A stretch of DNA of 64,000 nucleotides from Papaver somniferum (lineage: Eukaryota > Streptophyta > Magnoliopsida > Ranunculales > Papaveraceae). Positions 24,217-35,561 of the stretch are shown here, one piece after another (position 1 is the stretch's first letter; every line of letters starts with the position of its first letter). The stretch lies in contig NC_039368.1 in the NCBI RefSeq assembly GCF_003573695.1, positions 83,776,374-83,840,373 of the forward strand, written 5' to 3'. The position numbers and the translations under genes were made by a program. The notes under the pieces are model-generated. The model was not told the origin of the DNA and made no database searches. It saw only the letters and a list, made by a program, of their open reading frames with translations.

Positions 24217-25306
24217 ACAATAGAATTTTCTAAATTGGAAGGGTAAGCAAACACAGATCAAGGCCGACTCAACCAAATCAAACCTATTGATTTCTAGCAA
24301 ACAAAAAGCATGATGGCTCCACTTAGATTGTTTCTAGACCAGCTTCTAATCCTTCGAACGGGAATTCGTTACAATTTAAGCAAACCCCTCTGGAATCAAT
24401 CCGAGTTAACGTAAGTTGAATAGAGGCGAGGGAAGCTCGGTGGAGCTTTGATACCCAAGGCCTCACCGGTATTACAAGGCGGCGCAGTCACGCATTCAAC
24501 TTACAGAAACCGTCAAGAACTTCGAAGTATGCTTAAAAGAGTAACCAATATTTTTCGAATGACTTTCCTGTTAAGCTCGTTACCCTATCGGTCTCGTTCT
24601 AGTCAAAATTTTAGGCTTAGGTTCGCGTAGGTTACGTGTTCCTAAAGCGGGCAAGAAGAGAACGGTGATGAAATCCGAACCCTTATCTTGTATGGCCAGG
24701 CCTTGCCCTTTACTAGAAAATAAATGTCCGTATTCAGTCCTCAACATATATGCATACGAAGGAGTCCAGTAACTCGCTGACAGGGGATTCGCGAGTGTTT
24801 AGAATATTACCTCCCGTTCCAGACAGGGGATGAATCGGTTGTAGTCGACTTGGGCCACTGACTCCGATGTCTAGTGTACGAACCCAAGGTGCAAAGACAA
24901 TATCTTAATTGTCCTCCTCTGCAAACAGTTTATATTTAAAGTACCCTTCCGTAAGGTTATAAAAAGAATAATGTCCCAAAGTCCAAAAGTCCAAAAAAAA
25001 AAAAGAAAAATTACAAAATAATAAACCCTAATACAGTTTTTTTTAAATAAAATAAACAAACCCTAAACTAAAATTGTCTAAAATAAAATTGTCTTCTTTT
25101 CTGTTCTTTTTGCTTTAATCTTTAGCTCCAAGTCTTTATGAAATCACCAAACTCCTTGGCTCATTTTTTTTTACGATCCAGAACCTGTAGACACAAGATA
25201 AATACCTAAAAACATAAAAAAGGACAAAAATAATAAAAATAAATAATAAATAAATAAAATAAATCTAAAACCCTAAAAACAAGTCCGCGTCGGCGGCGCC
25301 AAAAAT
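24217..25306 (-). other. Leader and primer-binding site of the Athila-type element
   Basis: Next to the right LTR the minus strand reads TTTTTGGCGCCGCCGACGCG, a primer-binding site of the TGGCGCC type seen in Athila elements. The leader is non-coding. Parts of it recur in order at 34860-35560 in the non-autonomous element, up to a few bases before both start codons. Confidence 0.8.
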
Positions 25307-26869
25307 TGATGTGATTTGTAGATAGTGGTAAAAGTGGTTTGATTCTCAGACTTGTGAAGGATATTAGTTAGACTTAAATCCTAATATTAAAATAGAAAAC
25401 TCACTAAAAATTATAGCAAACTCAATCAAAGATGATATCAATACTAAAAGAAACACTGAGGCTTAGATTCCACTATTTTCCAAGTTCAACGTGTTTAAAC
25501 CAATACATATATTTATGCAATTTTCTTGTTTAATTTGATTATAAAATATTACAACAAGTAGATTTTCAAAAGTAATAATTGTAAATACCAAGTATGAAGC
25601 ATCAAAAGTCTTAAAACTAAGCATACTCCATCAAAATAGATCACAATCACTCAAATAAAAATCATATTCAATAATAGTTCAAGGCAAATAATCATATAAT
25701 TATTGCAAATAAAAAGATAAAATAGAATATACCACTTTTTGTTGGAAAAATAGCTTCCTCTATCGCCTCAGCAATGGGGTTTAGCTCTTCATATTAATCA
25801 TGATATCAAAATGTGTGTTTGTTGCTCAGAAGATGATTAAAAGAGTGAAAAGTAATAACACAGACTGTTTGCAACAGTGTATTGGTGTTGCAAAACAGCT
25901 GTTACAATGGAACTGTTACAGAAAAACTGTTGCTTTGTCGCTGATTTTAAGACCCTATAATAAGACTTCCCTGAACAGCCTAATGTTCTTCAGCTGTTAA
26001 ACAACGACACTGTTCTGCGATTGTTTACCGAGCGTTAATGTTCTTCGCGTTCTTCTTCTTCAGCAGCAGCAGCAGCAGAAACAGAGTTTGGTAAAGATCT
26101 GATTTCTTCTTCTCTGGCTCTCCTTAGGTTCCCAAACTCTCTACACCTCTTCTATATGACCCAAGACATCTATTTATATCAAAAATACCGATTAAATCTC
26201 CCCCAAATCTTCCAAAATCTCTTTCCTTCTCTTCATGGCCAAGTTGCGGCAATTTCTTGTTTTAGGATTTCTACGCGTTTCTGAGCTTTCCTTTTTATTC
26301 TAAGCTCTTCCTTAGATAGATACAAATCTTTGGGAAGGTTTACAACGTTTAATCTCTCTAAAATTCCCTAAAACAGGTCACACACGTGACTTTCCATATT
26401 TTCTGTTGTGAGAAAAATCCGTCGATTGAGCCCAGTCTAATCGATTTAAACACCCATATCAGATTCCTAGACCCTCAAGGAGTCTATCCTATGAAAATCA
26501 GAGGTTTAATCGACCTCAAACTCCTCCAAATCACGATTGCCAAAACTGTTCTTTAACTACACTTTTTTCGCGCTAAAATCCTGGTTTTTGAATATTGAAG
26601 ATGGTTGCCCCTTATCCAGAGTAGGGGTGCGATTAGCAACTGTCTAGAAATGGGATTCCCCTTAGTAATTAGGTTACCCCTTATCCAAAGTGAGAGTCCG
26701 AATAGCAAATGTCCTCCGGGTGCTTTCCGACAACTTTTCGAGCCAATTTTTTCGAAAAATGTTTATTAGCCAAAAATACCTACAAATAAATAAAACACCA
26801 TAATAAGTACAAAAATGAGCCCTATCAATATATAGAGAGACAAATCAGACACAAAAATGTGTCTAACAG
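25307..26869 (-). repeat. 5' LTR of the Athila-type element (1563 bp)
   Basis: It starts TGATGTGATTTGTAG and ends GTGTCTAACA, and is nearly the same as the left LTR without its insertion. The outer end differs by a few bases (TAACA here, TATCA in the left copy). A short frame at 25800-26000 is an LTR artefact. Confidence 0.92.
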
Positions 26870-27369
26870 AATGGTAACGGGTAACGCCTGGAATTGATGT
26901 TTCCATAATGAAGGATACGTTTCACCATTATTTCCTGTCATTACTAACCGTCTTATTCTTATGACACTTTCTTGTAACGGGCGTATTGCACACCGCATGT
27001 TGTAAACCGCCAGACCAATACCCTGATGAGCATCCCCCAGTTTGTGACATGTCTTGATGTCTCGAGTGTTTTCGTGGGAAACGTGTAGCATGTTGCTATT
27101 GTTTGGCAAGTTAAATTGAGAGGATTGCCGGTTCGGTGGCGACCTTCGACGTCCGAGATTTTGCATCTTGAGAGGAAGGGTAACCGTTGATTGTGGCTAC
27201 CTTCCGCTGGTAGCCAGTGTCGTGGCCACGGTGTTGTCATGGCTTGCGCATGCTCTTGGCGTGTCCAATTAGGGTATCGTGACCAAAGAGTTGGCAGCGT
27301 AGCCAAAGGGTTGCCACAAGTCGTGTGGTTTGGCGGCAAGCTTGTACGGCTGAGATCTTTGTCTCATGA

Positions 27370-28560
27370 GGAGGGGTAGTTGTTGATTGTTTCAACCCTC
27401 CGTTTGACAGCCAGGAGCATGGAGGAATGGCCAGCATGGCTCGTGCATGCTCTTGGCGCGGCCAAATAGGGTTTGGCGCAAACCGTGGAATTTCGGCATC
27501 GCATCCAAGAGGTTTCAACAAATCGTTTGGTTTGATGGCAAGCTTGTACGGCTGAGATTTGCATCTCAGAAGGAGGGGTAGCCATTGACTGTTGCAACCC
27601 TCCGTTTGGAAGCCATCGACAAGGAGGCATGGCCAGCATGGCTCGTGCATGCTCTTGGCGTGGCCCAAATTAGGGTTTGGCACAAACCGCGGAGTTTTGG
27701 CATCGCAGCCAAGAGGTTACCATGCATTTGGTGGCGAACTTGTACGGTCTGCATCTCAGGAGGAAGCCGTTTATTTTTGCAACCCTCCGTTTGGAAGCCA
27801 GCGGCATGGAGGCATGGCCGGCATGGCTTTGGAATGTTTTAGGCACGGCCAAATTAGGGTTTTGGCATAAACCGTGGAATTGGGCATTGGGCCAGAAGTT
27901 GCCACGCGTTTGGCGGCGAACTTGTACGGCTGAGATTTGCATCTCAGAGGGAAGGGTAGCCGTTGATTATTGCAACCCTCCGTTTGGCAGCCAGCGGCAT
28001 GGAGGCATGGCCGGCATGGTTTTGGCATGTTTTGGGCGCGGCCAAATTAGGGTTTTGGCATAAACCGTGGAATTTAGCATTGGGCCAGAGGTTTCCACGC
28101 GTTTGGTGGAGAACTTGTACGGCTGAGATTTGCATCTCAGAAGGAGGGGTAACCATTGATTGTTGCAACCCTCCGTTTGGCAGCCAGCGGCATGGAGGCA
28201 TGGCTTTGGCATGTTTTAGGCGCGGCCAAATTAGGGTTTTGGCATAAACCGTGGAATTTGTCATTAGGCCATAAGTTGCCACGCGTTTGGTGGCGAACTT
28301 GTATGGCTGAGATTTGCATCTCAGAGGGAAGGGTAGCCGTTGATTGTTGCAACCCTCCGTTTGGCAGACAGCGACATGGAGGCATGGTCGGCATGGCTTT
28401 GGCATGTTTTAGGCGCGGCCAAATTAGGGTTTTGGCATAAACCGTGGAATTTGGCATTGGTCCAGAAGTTTCCACGCGTTTGGTGGTGAACTTGTACGGC
28501 TGAGATTTGCATCTCAGAGGGAAAGGTAGTCGTTGATTGTTGCAACCCTCCGTTTGGCAG
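27370..28560. repeat. Tandem array of about 190-bp units in the Tat 5' LTR
   Basis: Units of about 183-193 bp repeat at least five to six times. Each has TTGCAACCCTCCGTTTGG, GGCATGGAGGCATGG, GCGGCCAAATTAGGGTTTTG and CTTGTACGGCTGAGATTTGC. The repeated long frames on both strands follow this periodicity and are not genes. The left LTR has fewer of these units and many more of the 37-bp units. Confidence 0.88.
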
Positions 28561-28976
28561 CCAGTGGCATGGAGGCATGCCGTTGGCACGGCGGTGCGGC
28601 TGGCATGGTTGGGCATTTGGCGCGTCAGGTGTGGCTGGCATGGTTGGGATGTCGTTGGCACGGTGGTGCGGATGGCATGGTTCGCATGCCTTTGGCGCGA
28701 AGGTGTGGCTGGCATGCCGTTGGCACGGTTGGCTAGCATGCGTGGCTGGCATGTGCGGAGATGATGCAAGTCAGTACTGAGGGTTCTGTCGTGAAATATA
28801 GCATATATGTAAAAAAAAGGTACCCTGGTAAATTTCTCGTAGACGTATTGAAAGGCTCAATAAATGTGCTAGTGGAGACATTAGTACTCAAGCTCCGTTT
28901 CCTCGCGGAGTGACGTCGCGGCAGACTAAGGTTTTACGATTTTAACCATAAGCTAAAAACCACCATCAACAATGGG

Positions 28977-29270
28977 AATGGCCAAACAAATTTTTTTTTT
29001 TTAGCCAGGTGGATTGGAAAACATGTTTTCCACTATGGTATATGCATGGGGCGGAGTAAAATTAGACGCGCGCATTAAGTACAATTGCAGGCTGGCAAAC
29101 ATAAACCGCTGGCGGATTTTTTAGACCGCGAACGGCTATTTTTTATCGGTCACCGGAACGGTTAGTTTTTCTACCCCGATAAACACTACTGGAGTTTGAT
29201 CTCTCAAATTCACAATCATCTTTTATCCAAACAATCTTTTCGTAATTTTAATCGCTTTCAATTTTCAAGC
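28977..29270. other. Left flank of the PIF/Harbinger remnant
   Basis: Non-coding. It contains AAACCGCTGGCGG (near 29105) and AGACGCGC (near 29066), which recur near 42890 and 42960 on the far side of the same element, so they look like subterminal repeats. No clean terminal inverted repeat is seen. Confidence 0.4.
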
Positions 29271-30597
29271 ATGAATCCTGATTTGGTTCTTCCGAGGATG
29301 ATATGGAGATGGAGAAAACCTTGTACAAATAAGAGGAAAAAATGTATATAGACATTTTGCGTCATGAAAACGCAATTCAAGATAGAAGGAGGAAAATATT
29401 TATGTTGCGATTACAACCAGGGATGATACCAAAGCCTTTAGAGCCATATGAAGTTATGTCCAGAAGATGGACGTGGCAAGATCGACATTTTACCATGACA
29501 ACATGATGCATGATTATTTTAATCATGGATGTGTCTATTCCAATGAGGATTTTTAGTGTCGGTTCCTCATGGTCCGCAACTTGACGCAAAGGATTATTGC
29601 CGAGATTTGTCAGGTACAACCTTTATTTAATTATCAGTTTGATGCAGGACATGTACGAGGATTTAGTCCCGGAAAAATGGTCGCTTCCGCCCTCCGTATA
29701 CTATGTTATAGGTTACCAGCGGATTCCACAGATGAATACATCTGTATGGGAAAATCAACAGCATTTAGGTATCTCAAATTGTTTTGTAAAACAATAGTCG
29801 AGCATTTTGGTCCAAATTTTTAAAGAAAGCCTACTCAGGAAGATGTTGAAAGAATCACTGCTGAAAACACCGCGAGGGGTTTTCCAGGAATGTTAGGTAA
29901 TCTTGACTACATGCACTGGACGTGCCATGCGTGTCCCATTGAATGTATAGGTTAATATAAGGGTCATTATATATCCAAAACCAAATGTAATTTTGGAAGC
30001 GTCGGCTACTTATGATTGTTGGTTTTGACATGTTTTTTTTGAACTCCCGGGTTCAAATAACAATAACAGTGTGTTTCATAAGTCGCCATTGTTTAAAGAT
30101 CTTAAGCATGGGATCGCGCCGCATTATAATTTCACCATCAACATTCATGAGTACACTCGTGGTTATTATCTAGAAGATGTGATCTATCCAGAATGGTCAA
30201 CTTTGGTTCAAGCTTATAGTCAGACAAGCTTTAGACCGACGACATCGAAGGATAAGAAGTACTTTAACCGCCAACAAATGGCTCTGAGAAAGATGTTGAA
30301 CGTGCTTTTGGCATACTGAAAAGGAAGTTCGCCATCATAGCTGGCCCGACACGTTTTTTTGATCTTCAATAAATTAACAAAATTATGATAACTTGTATCA
30401 TTCTGCATAATATGGTTATTGAGGAAACCATACGTGACCCAACCTGGACTAATTTTCCAGAAGAAGATTTGAGGCCGAGGCTTGTGGTGCAGCATGGCCA
30501 TCTGGGACGAAAATATAGATTTTCCACTGACAGAATCCAAAATCGTAGACTCTATGGGCAGCTAAGGGAATATCTAACTAAGAACCTTTGGGCATAA
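29271..30597 (+). pseudogene. PIF/Harbinger transposase, decayed
   Basis: Pieces in several frames follow the order of plant PIF transposases (DDE superfamily endonuclease). They are a helical N-terminal part (29569-29823: KMVASALRILCYRLPADSTDEYICMGKSTAFRYLKLFC), then RGFPGMLGNLDYMHWTCHACP (about 29880-29940) with the first catalytic aspartate, YKGHYISK, a shifted stretch, and PEWSTLVQAYSQ (30071-30319). The last part has a RKMLNVLLAY-like string and a C-terminal piece ending in RLYGQLREYLTKNLW. At least four stops or frameshifts break it. Its usual partner, a Myb-like protein, is seen at 41640-42644. Confidence 0.85.
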
Positions 30598-30718
30598 AAG
30601 GAGCAAGAAACAATGCGCGGGGGCGTCAAAAGCAGAGATTTTTTTTTTACGCAAAGAGCAAAATTTATTAAAAAGGTTCTTTATCACTAAAGCAATAGTA
30701 AAAAAGACTTGAGCAAAG

Positions 30719-31588
30719 TTACATGGATGTGTAGATAACATCAACCCAGTTACACATAAGAGTAGAAAGAGTGAAACCAACAAAAATATCTGTATGCGTA
30801 GCCCAATTGTATAATAATGCTTTGACTTCCATGATAATTTTTTTAGTGGGTCTGCTCAAGTTATTGTAAAGTATGTTATTCCTTTCTCTCCACATACTCC
30901 ACCAAATAGCAAACGACAAGTACCCCCAAAGAATTTTGATCCTCTTCTTACTTTTCTTGTTGTTCCACTCCCACAAAGTTCTTCTAATATCATTTGAAAA
31001 AACCCATCTGATTCCAAAACTGTGCAAGAAATAAGACCATACCTCAAAATTTATTTTGCAATGCAAAAATAGACGAGCATTGGTTTTTATACCTTCCTTG
31101 TATAAATGATCCAATATTGGAACCCCATTATAACATAAAGTCCAAACTAAAAATGAGACTTTTAGCGGTAGCTTAGGATTCCAAAGTTGTTTATCTGGGA
31201 AATAAATAAAACTTTCTATTTCTAAAGCCTCATATGCTGATGCAACCGAAAATCCTTCGCCATTCCCATATCTCCAATGTCTATCATCTCTAACAGCATT
31301 ATCGAGAATAACATTAGGGTCACCTATAACTTGCAGCAATTGAATCACCTCCTTCACTTCAAGTTCATTTAAAGCGCTTACGAACTAAAGGTTCGAAGCA
31401 CCTTGATCAGAAACCATTTCCTGCACCTTCAGTTTTTTACCTTTGGAAATTTTGAATAATCTAGGAAATCTCAGCCTTAGCGACTGCTCTCCTACCCATA
31501 CATCATCCCAAAAATAAATTCCAGTCTCATCCCTTAAAATCAAGTCGGTACCAAATTTAGTAAACTTTTTTGCTTTTAGAATACCCAT
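30719..31588 (-). pseudogene. LINE C-terminal region with reverse-transcriptase zinc finger
   Basis: The frame has PLKVSFLVWTLCYNGVPILDHLYKEG, ARLFLHCKINFEVW and IWWSMWRERNNILYNN, a pattern found after the RT in plant LINEs and LINE-derived host proteins (zinc-binding RT domain). An upstream piece (31385-31588: DETGIYFWDDVWVGEQSL) belongs to the same protein and is separated by a frameshift. Confidence 0.8.
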
Positions 31589-31742
31589 TTATAAATTGTA
31601 ACTAATAGTTCTATTGGGGTGATTCGGAAACAATGCTTCAATTTCTCCTCCAAATTTCTGAGTTATAATTCTTCTCCTTAGGGTTTTTTTTCTCGCTGCA
31701 ATATCTCAAAACCCATTTCATGTGAAGAGTCTTATTTACAAG

Positions 31743-32945
31743 CTACAGTTTCTTTATCCCTACACCTCTTCTGCATTTTGGTATTGCAGCACGTGTCCAC
31801 TTTACCCAACTTCTTTTCCTAGTTGCTGAACTCGACCCCCAAAAAAAATTCTGCATAATTCTCTCTAGTTCTTTAACCACACTGCTTAAAATTTTAAACA
31901 TAGTCATGTAGTATATTGGAAGACTGGCTAAAACACTTTGTATCATTACCAGCCTATGACTCTTAAATAAGTGAGTTCGTTTCCAGCCTGCTAACCTTTG
32001 TTGAAACTTTTGAATCACCCCATTCCAGATTAATCTACTATTTGATTTACTACCCAATTAAATTCCTAGATAGTTCATAGGAAGTTGAATTGAAGAACAT
32101 CCAAAGATTGCATCACCTCGACCCCCAAAGAGTGCCCCATCCCTATAATTATGCTTTTTCTAAAATTTAATTTTATCCCCGAGGTCGTTTCAAAATATAT
32201 GAGAATGTTCTTTAAGTTCTGCACTTGCGTTTCATTGTCATCTAGAAATATTATTAGGTCGTCAGCATAATGAAGTTGGGTTATCACAGTACCTTGCTCC
32301 ACTACATTGAAACCAGAAATCAACCTTTGATTTACCGCTGATTTAAACATAAATGAAAGAACTTCAGCAACTAGAATGAATAAAAACGGCGATAACGGAT
32401 CACCTTGTCTAATTCCTTTGTGACTTTTACATAAATTTGTTGCTTCACCCTTGAGTAACACTAAAAAATCTTGGTGTTGTAATACTCCATTTGATCCAGC
32501 TCCTCCATTTATGACCAAACCCGAACCTAGTAAGTGTTTTATCCACACATCCCAAGTTTACGTTACCGAACGCTTTTTCAAAATCTTAAACGTGAATCAA
32601 TAAATTCGGAAGCAATCAAAATGCCATCATGTATCTGTCTCCCATGCACAAAAGCACCCTGGAACTATGATATAATTGAAGGCATCACCAACTTCATCGT
32701 TTCTGCTAATAACTTAGAAATGATCTTATACACGCTACCAATTAGACTTATAGGTATAAAAGTATGGAGGGAAACTGCACCTTCGCATTTTGGAATTTGA
32801 ACAATATTGGTACAATTGATTCTCCACTCTAGTGAACAGTTAGACTTAAACTTTCTAATCACCAACTTAATTACCTCCAAAGCATGCTTATAGAACTCCA
32901 TTGTAAAATGGTCTACCACCTGCTTTACTTCCGCCTCAGTGAAAT
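31743..32945 (-). pseudogene. LINE reverse transcriptase
   Basis: The central frame (32075-32548) has CKSHKGIRQGDPLSPFLFIL and the active-site HYADDLIIFLDD, both diagnostic for non-LTR reverse transcriptase. A downstream piece (31743-32057) has RLAGWKRTHLFKSHRLVMIQSVL and the FFWGSS string. The upstream piece (32665-32955) has ISLIGSVYKIISKLLAE, the thumb-proximal motif that precedes GIRQGDP. Frames change between the three parts. The enzyme would prime cDNA on nicked target DNA. Confidence 0.88.
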
Positions 32946-34459
32946 TGATAGACACATTTTTGTGTCTAATTTGTCCTCAATGTCCGTATTGTTGGAACTC
33001 TATTTTTGTACTAATATTGTGTTTTTATGTATTTTTAGGAAATAACATTTTTGGAAAATTCGTCTCGAAAAGTTGATTTTGGCACCCCCGGAGGACAAGT
33101 GTTATTCGGACTCTCGCTTTTGGATAAGGGGTAACCTAATTACTAAGGGGCACCCCCAGGTCACCCCCAAGGCAGCTGCTATTCGCACCCCAGTTATGGT
33201 TAGGGGGAGGACATCTTCTTCCCATATTCAAAAACCAAAAATTGGCGGGGAAAATTGTTCTTGAACTGCCGTGACTAGGGTCGAGGATTTGAAGGTGTTC
33301 CAGTGAGATTCAATGGCCCAAATTAAATGGGTTTGTTCCTAGGGGCTGGTATGGGTGTTGGATTCGGTCAAAATTGGTTAGAGAACCGGTGGTAATCAAA
33401 TCAGAGAAGATATTCTAAAATAGGAAAAATATTTTATTCTTGGAATTCTTGGATGGAAGAGACGTGCATGGGTTGATTCTATTGGCTGGAAACAATCCCT
33501 ACAGCTCAAGGATGACGCGTGAAGAGATAAAACAGGTAACAATCCGTAACAAATCAGAGAATTAAAGAAAAAAAGATATCGGGAATATTTTCATTCACTG
33601 CCGAGTAATGGGAAGAATTTTTGGATTAATGAGATGTTATTCTTGGTCCAAAGGTGTATAAATATAACTCTTGGGTTAGCATAGAGGGGTGTCGAGAGTT
33701 TGGGGTCGAGAAGAGGTCCAGAGAAGCAGAAATAAAGAGTTGATGAAACTCTGTTGCTGCTGCTGATGATGATGAAGAACACCAAGAACACGAAGAACGG
33801 ACCTGCAACAGAAGTCGTTTTTCTACAGTAGTAACGACTCACGCCTGTGGGTCGTATATCAGGCAGTCTTATTTTCCACAGCGTTTGCGACACAGCGGCA
33901 GCAGTCTTATTTAGTCACTGAGGGTCGTAGGTCTCTGGTTTTATTGTATTTCTCATATTCTTATCATTTGTAAACCATTTTTGAGCCATAATAAATTATT
34001 TTGAGATTATTTTTACTATGATGAGTTACACCCCAACACTGGGACGACGGAGGAGGCCGAGCTTCATACATGGGTAATTTTATTAATTCTTCTTAAGACT
34101 TTTGCATTAAAAATTAATTGAAATATGATTTGATTAAATTGGGTGTTATTTGATTAGATGGGTCATGCTTAGCTTAGGTGATTTGATGTTCCATGCTTAA
34201 CATTTACAATCAATATTTTGAGAATCTACTTTGGCAAAATAAGAGTCCATATAACTTATGTTTTGAGCGATTATTGTCGAGAATAATTCATTGAGCCCTA
34301 TTTTATGAAGATTGGCCGAATCATTAGTCCCAGTTCCTCTTACCACTGTTAATATTTTATTGTATATATTTATCTTTTTTATTAAGTCTAAAGAATTATC
34401 CTTCACAAGTCCGAGAGTTTGAACCTCATTACTACAACCCCACGAAAAATCATTAATCA
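32946..34459 (+). repeat. 5' LTR of the non-autonomous element (1514 bp)
   Basis: It begins TGATAGACAC and ends CATTAATCA. It shares block order with the solo LTR at 12546-14018. Short minus-strand frames here (33591-33893, 34197-34460) recur in the other LTR and are not genes. Confidence 0.92.
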
Positions 34460-34462
34460 TTT

Positions 34463-34480
34463 TGGCGCCACTGCCGGGGA
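34463..34480 (+). other. Primer-binding site of the non-autonomous element
   Basis: TGGCGCCACTGCCGGGGAT begins three bases after the LTR. It is near the TGGCGCCGTTGCCGGGGA type that Athila elements use, which pairs with the 3' end of tRNA-Asp, with two or three differences. Confidence 0.8.
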
Positions 34481-35561
34481 TTTGTGCTTAGGTAGAATAA
34501 TTAGGTTTGTTATTTTATTTTTTACTATTATTTGTTCCTTTTTACGTTTCTTTTTGTGTCTTTGATTTACAAGTTCGAAGTGGAATTCTAAGGACTTGGG
34601 AACAAAAAGCTTAAAGCTAAAAGCTAAAAGAGAAGAAAAAAAGACATAATTTTTTTTAGGATTTAATTTTTATTATTATTATTATTTTTTTTTGTATATA
34701 ACTTATATTTATTTTTTTGGAATTTATAAATAGGCTTTATTTTTCATAATTTTTGGACTTTTTATTTGGACTTTATTCTGGACAATTGGACTTTATTCTT
34801 TTTTTAACCCTACGGAAGGGTATTAATAAATACAAAAAAAAATTTATATAAACTGTGTGCAGGGAAGGACGACGATTACTATATCGTCTCGGCCCCTCAG
34901 GTTCGTACATGCCATAGGAGTCGTGGCCCGAGTCGACTTCAACGGTTCATCCCCCGTCTGGTACGGGAGGTAAGTCCATCCAAACACTCGCGAATCTCCT
35001 GTAAGCGAGTTATTGTATTCCTTAAGGTGATTCATTGATTGAGGATGAATTTGGACTGTTTTTAAATTCCTAGTAAAGGGAAAGGCCTGGCCAATACAAG
35101 ATAAGGGTTTGGATTTCATCACCGCTCCCTTCTTGCCCGCCTTAGGAAAACGAAACATAACGCGAACCCAATCTTTAAAATTTGGAATAGAACGAGACCG
35201 ATAGGGTAACGAGCTTAATAGGAAACTCGTTCGAAAAATATTGGTTGCTCTTTTAGCATACTTCGAATTTCATGATGGTCTCTGTGAGTTGAATGCGTGA
35301 CTGCGCCGCCTTGTGATAGCGGTGAGGCCTTGGGTATCAAAGATCCACTGAGCTTCCCTCGCCTCAATTCAACTTACTTTTACTCGGATTGATTCCAGAG
35401 GGGTTTGCTTAAATTGTAACAAATTCCCTTTCGAAAGATAGAAGCTGGTCTAGAAACAATCTAAGTGGAGCCATCATGCTTTTTGTTTGATAGATTTTAT
35501 AGGTTTGATTTGGTCGAGACAGCCTTGTTTGTGATTGTGTAGAATTCTCTTGCAATTAAGA
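34481..35561 (+). other. Non-coding leader of the non-autonomous element
   Basis: No long frame is present. From about 34860 onward the order of sequence blocks matches the minus strand of 24190-24900 in the Athila-type element, for example CTAAGTGGAGCCATCATGC close to both start codons. Confidence 0.75.

Larger units (their letters stand above)
14029..26869 (-). mobile_element. Athila-type Ty3/gypsy retrotransposon, nearly complete
   Basis: GAATG duplications (14024-14028 and 26870-26874) flank an element with two LTRs of about 1.55 kb, a primer-binding site at the right, one gag-pol region (18792-24216) and a polypurine tract at the left. The protease has D-L-G-A-S, the form usual in Athila proteins, and the RT has FMDDFSVFG. 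No env-like ORF follows the integrase. Only a few frameshifts break the long reading frame, so it is younger or better kept than the Tat element it sits in. It shares leader and 3' region with the non-autonomous element at 32946-39966. Confidence 0.93.
842..28971 (-). mobile_element. Tat-type Ty3/gypsy LTR retrotransposon with four nested insertions
   Basis: Both ends read TGTTTGAGGG...ACCATCAACA, and a perfect 5-bp duplication ATGGG flanks the unit (837-841 and 28972-28976). The element is in minus orientation: 5' LTR and primer-binding site on the right, polypurine tract and 3' LTR on the left. Order along the element is gag remnant, protease, reverse transcriptase, RNase H, a second archaeal-type RNase H, integrase, then a long 3' region with an antisense ORF and a minisatellite. 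The second RNase H plus an extra 3' region is known for the Tat lineage of gypsy elements. Removing the insertions at 7715-9622, 12546-14018 and 14029-26869 with their duplications leaves about 11.9 kb. All coding regions carry stops or frameshifts, so it is dead. Confidence 0.93.
12110..28971 (-). repeat. 5' LTR of the Tat element, split by two insertions
   Basis: Three pieces make up this LTR: 12110-12545, the short GAATG-containing joint at 14024-14028, and 26875-28971. Together they total about 2.5 kb and align end to end with the left LTR at 842-3257. The breaks are caused by the solo LTR at 12546-14018 and the Athila-type element at 14029-26869. Confidence 0.9.

Noticed and set aside
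27364..28780. Repeated frames of 60-210 codons on both strands
   Set aside because: Products of the 190-bp tandem units in the right Tat LTR.
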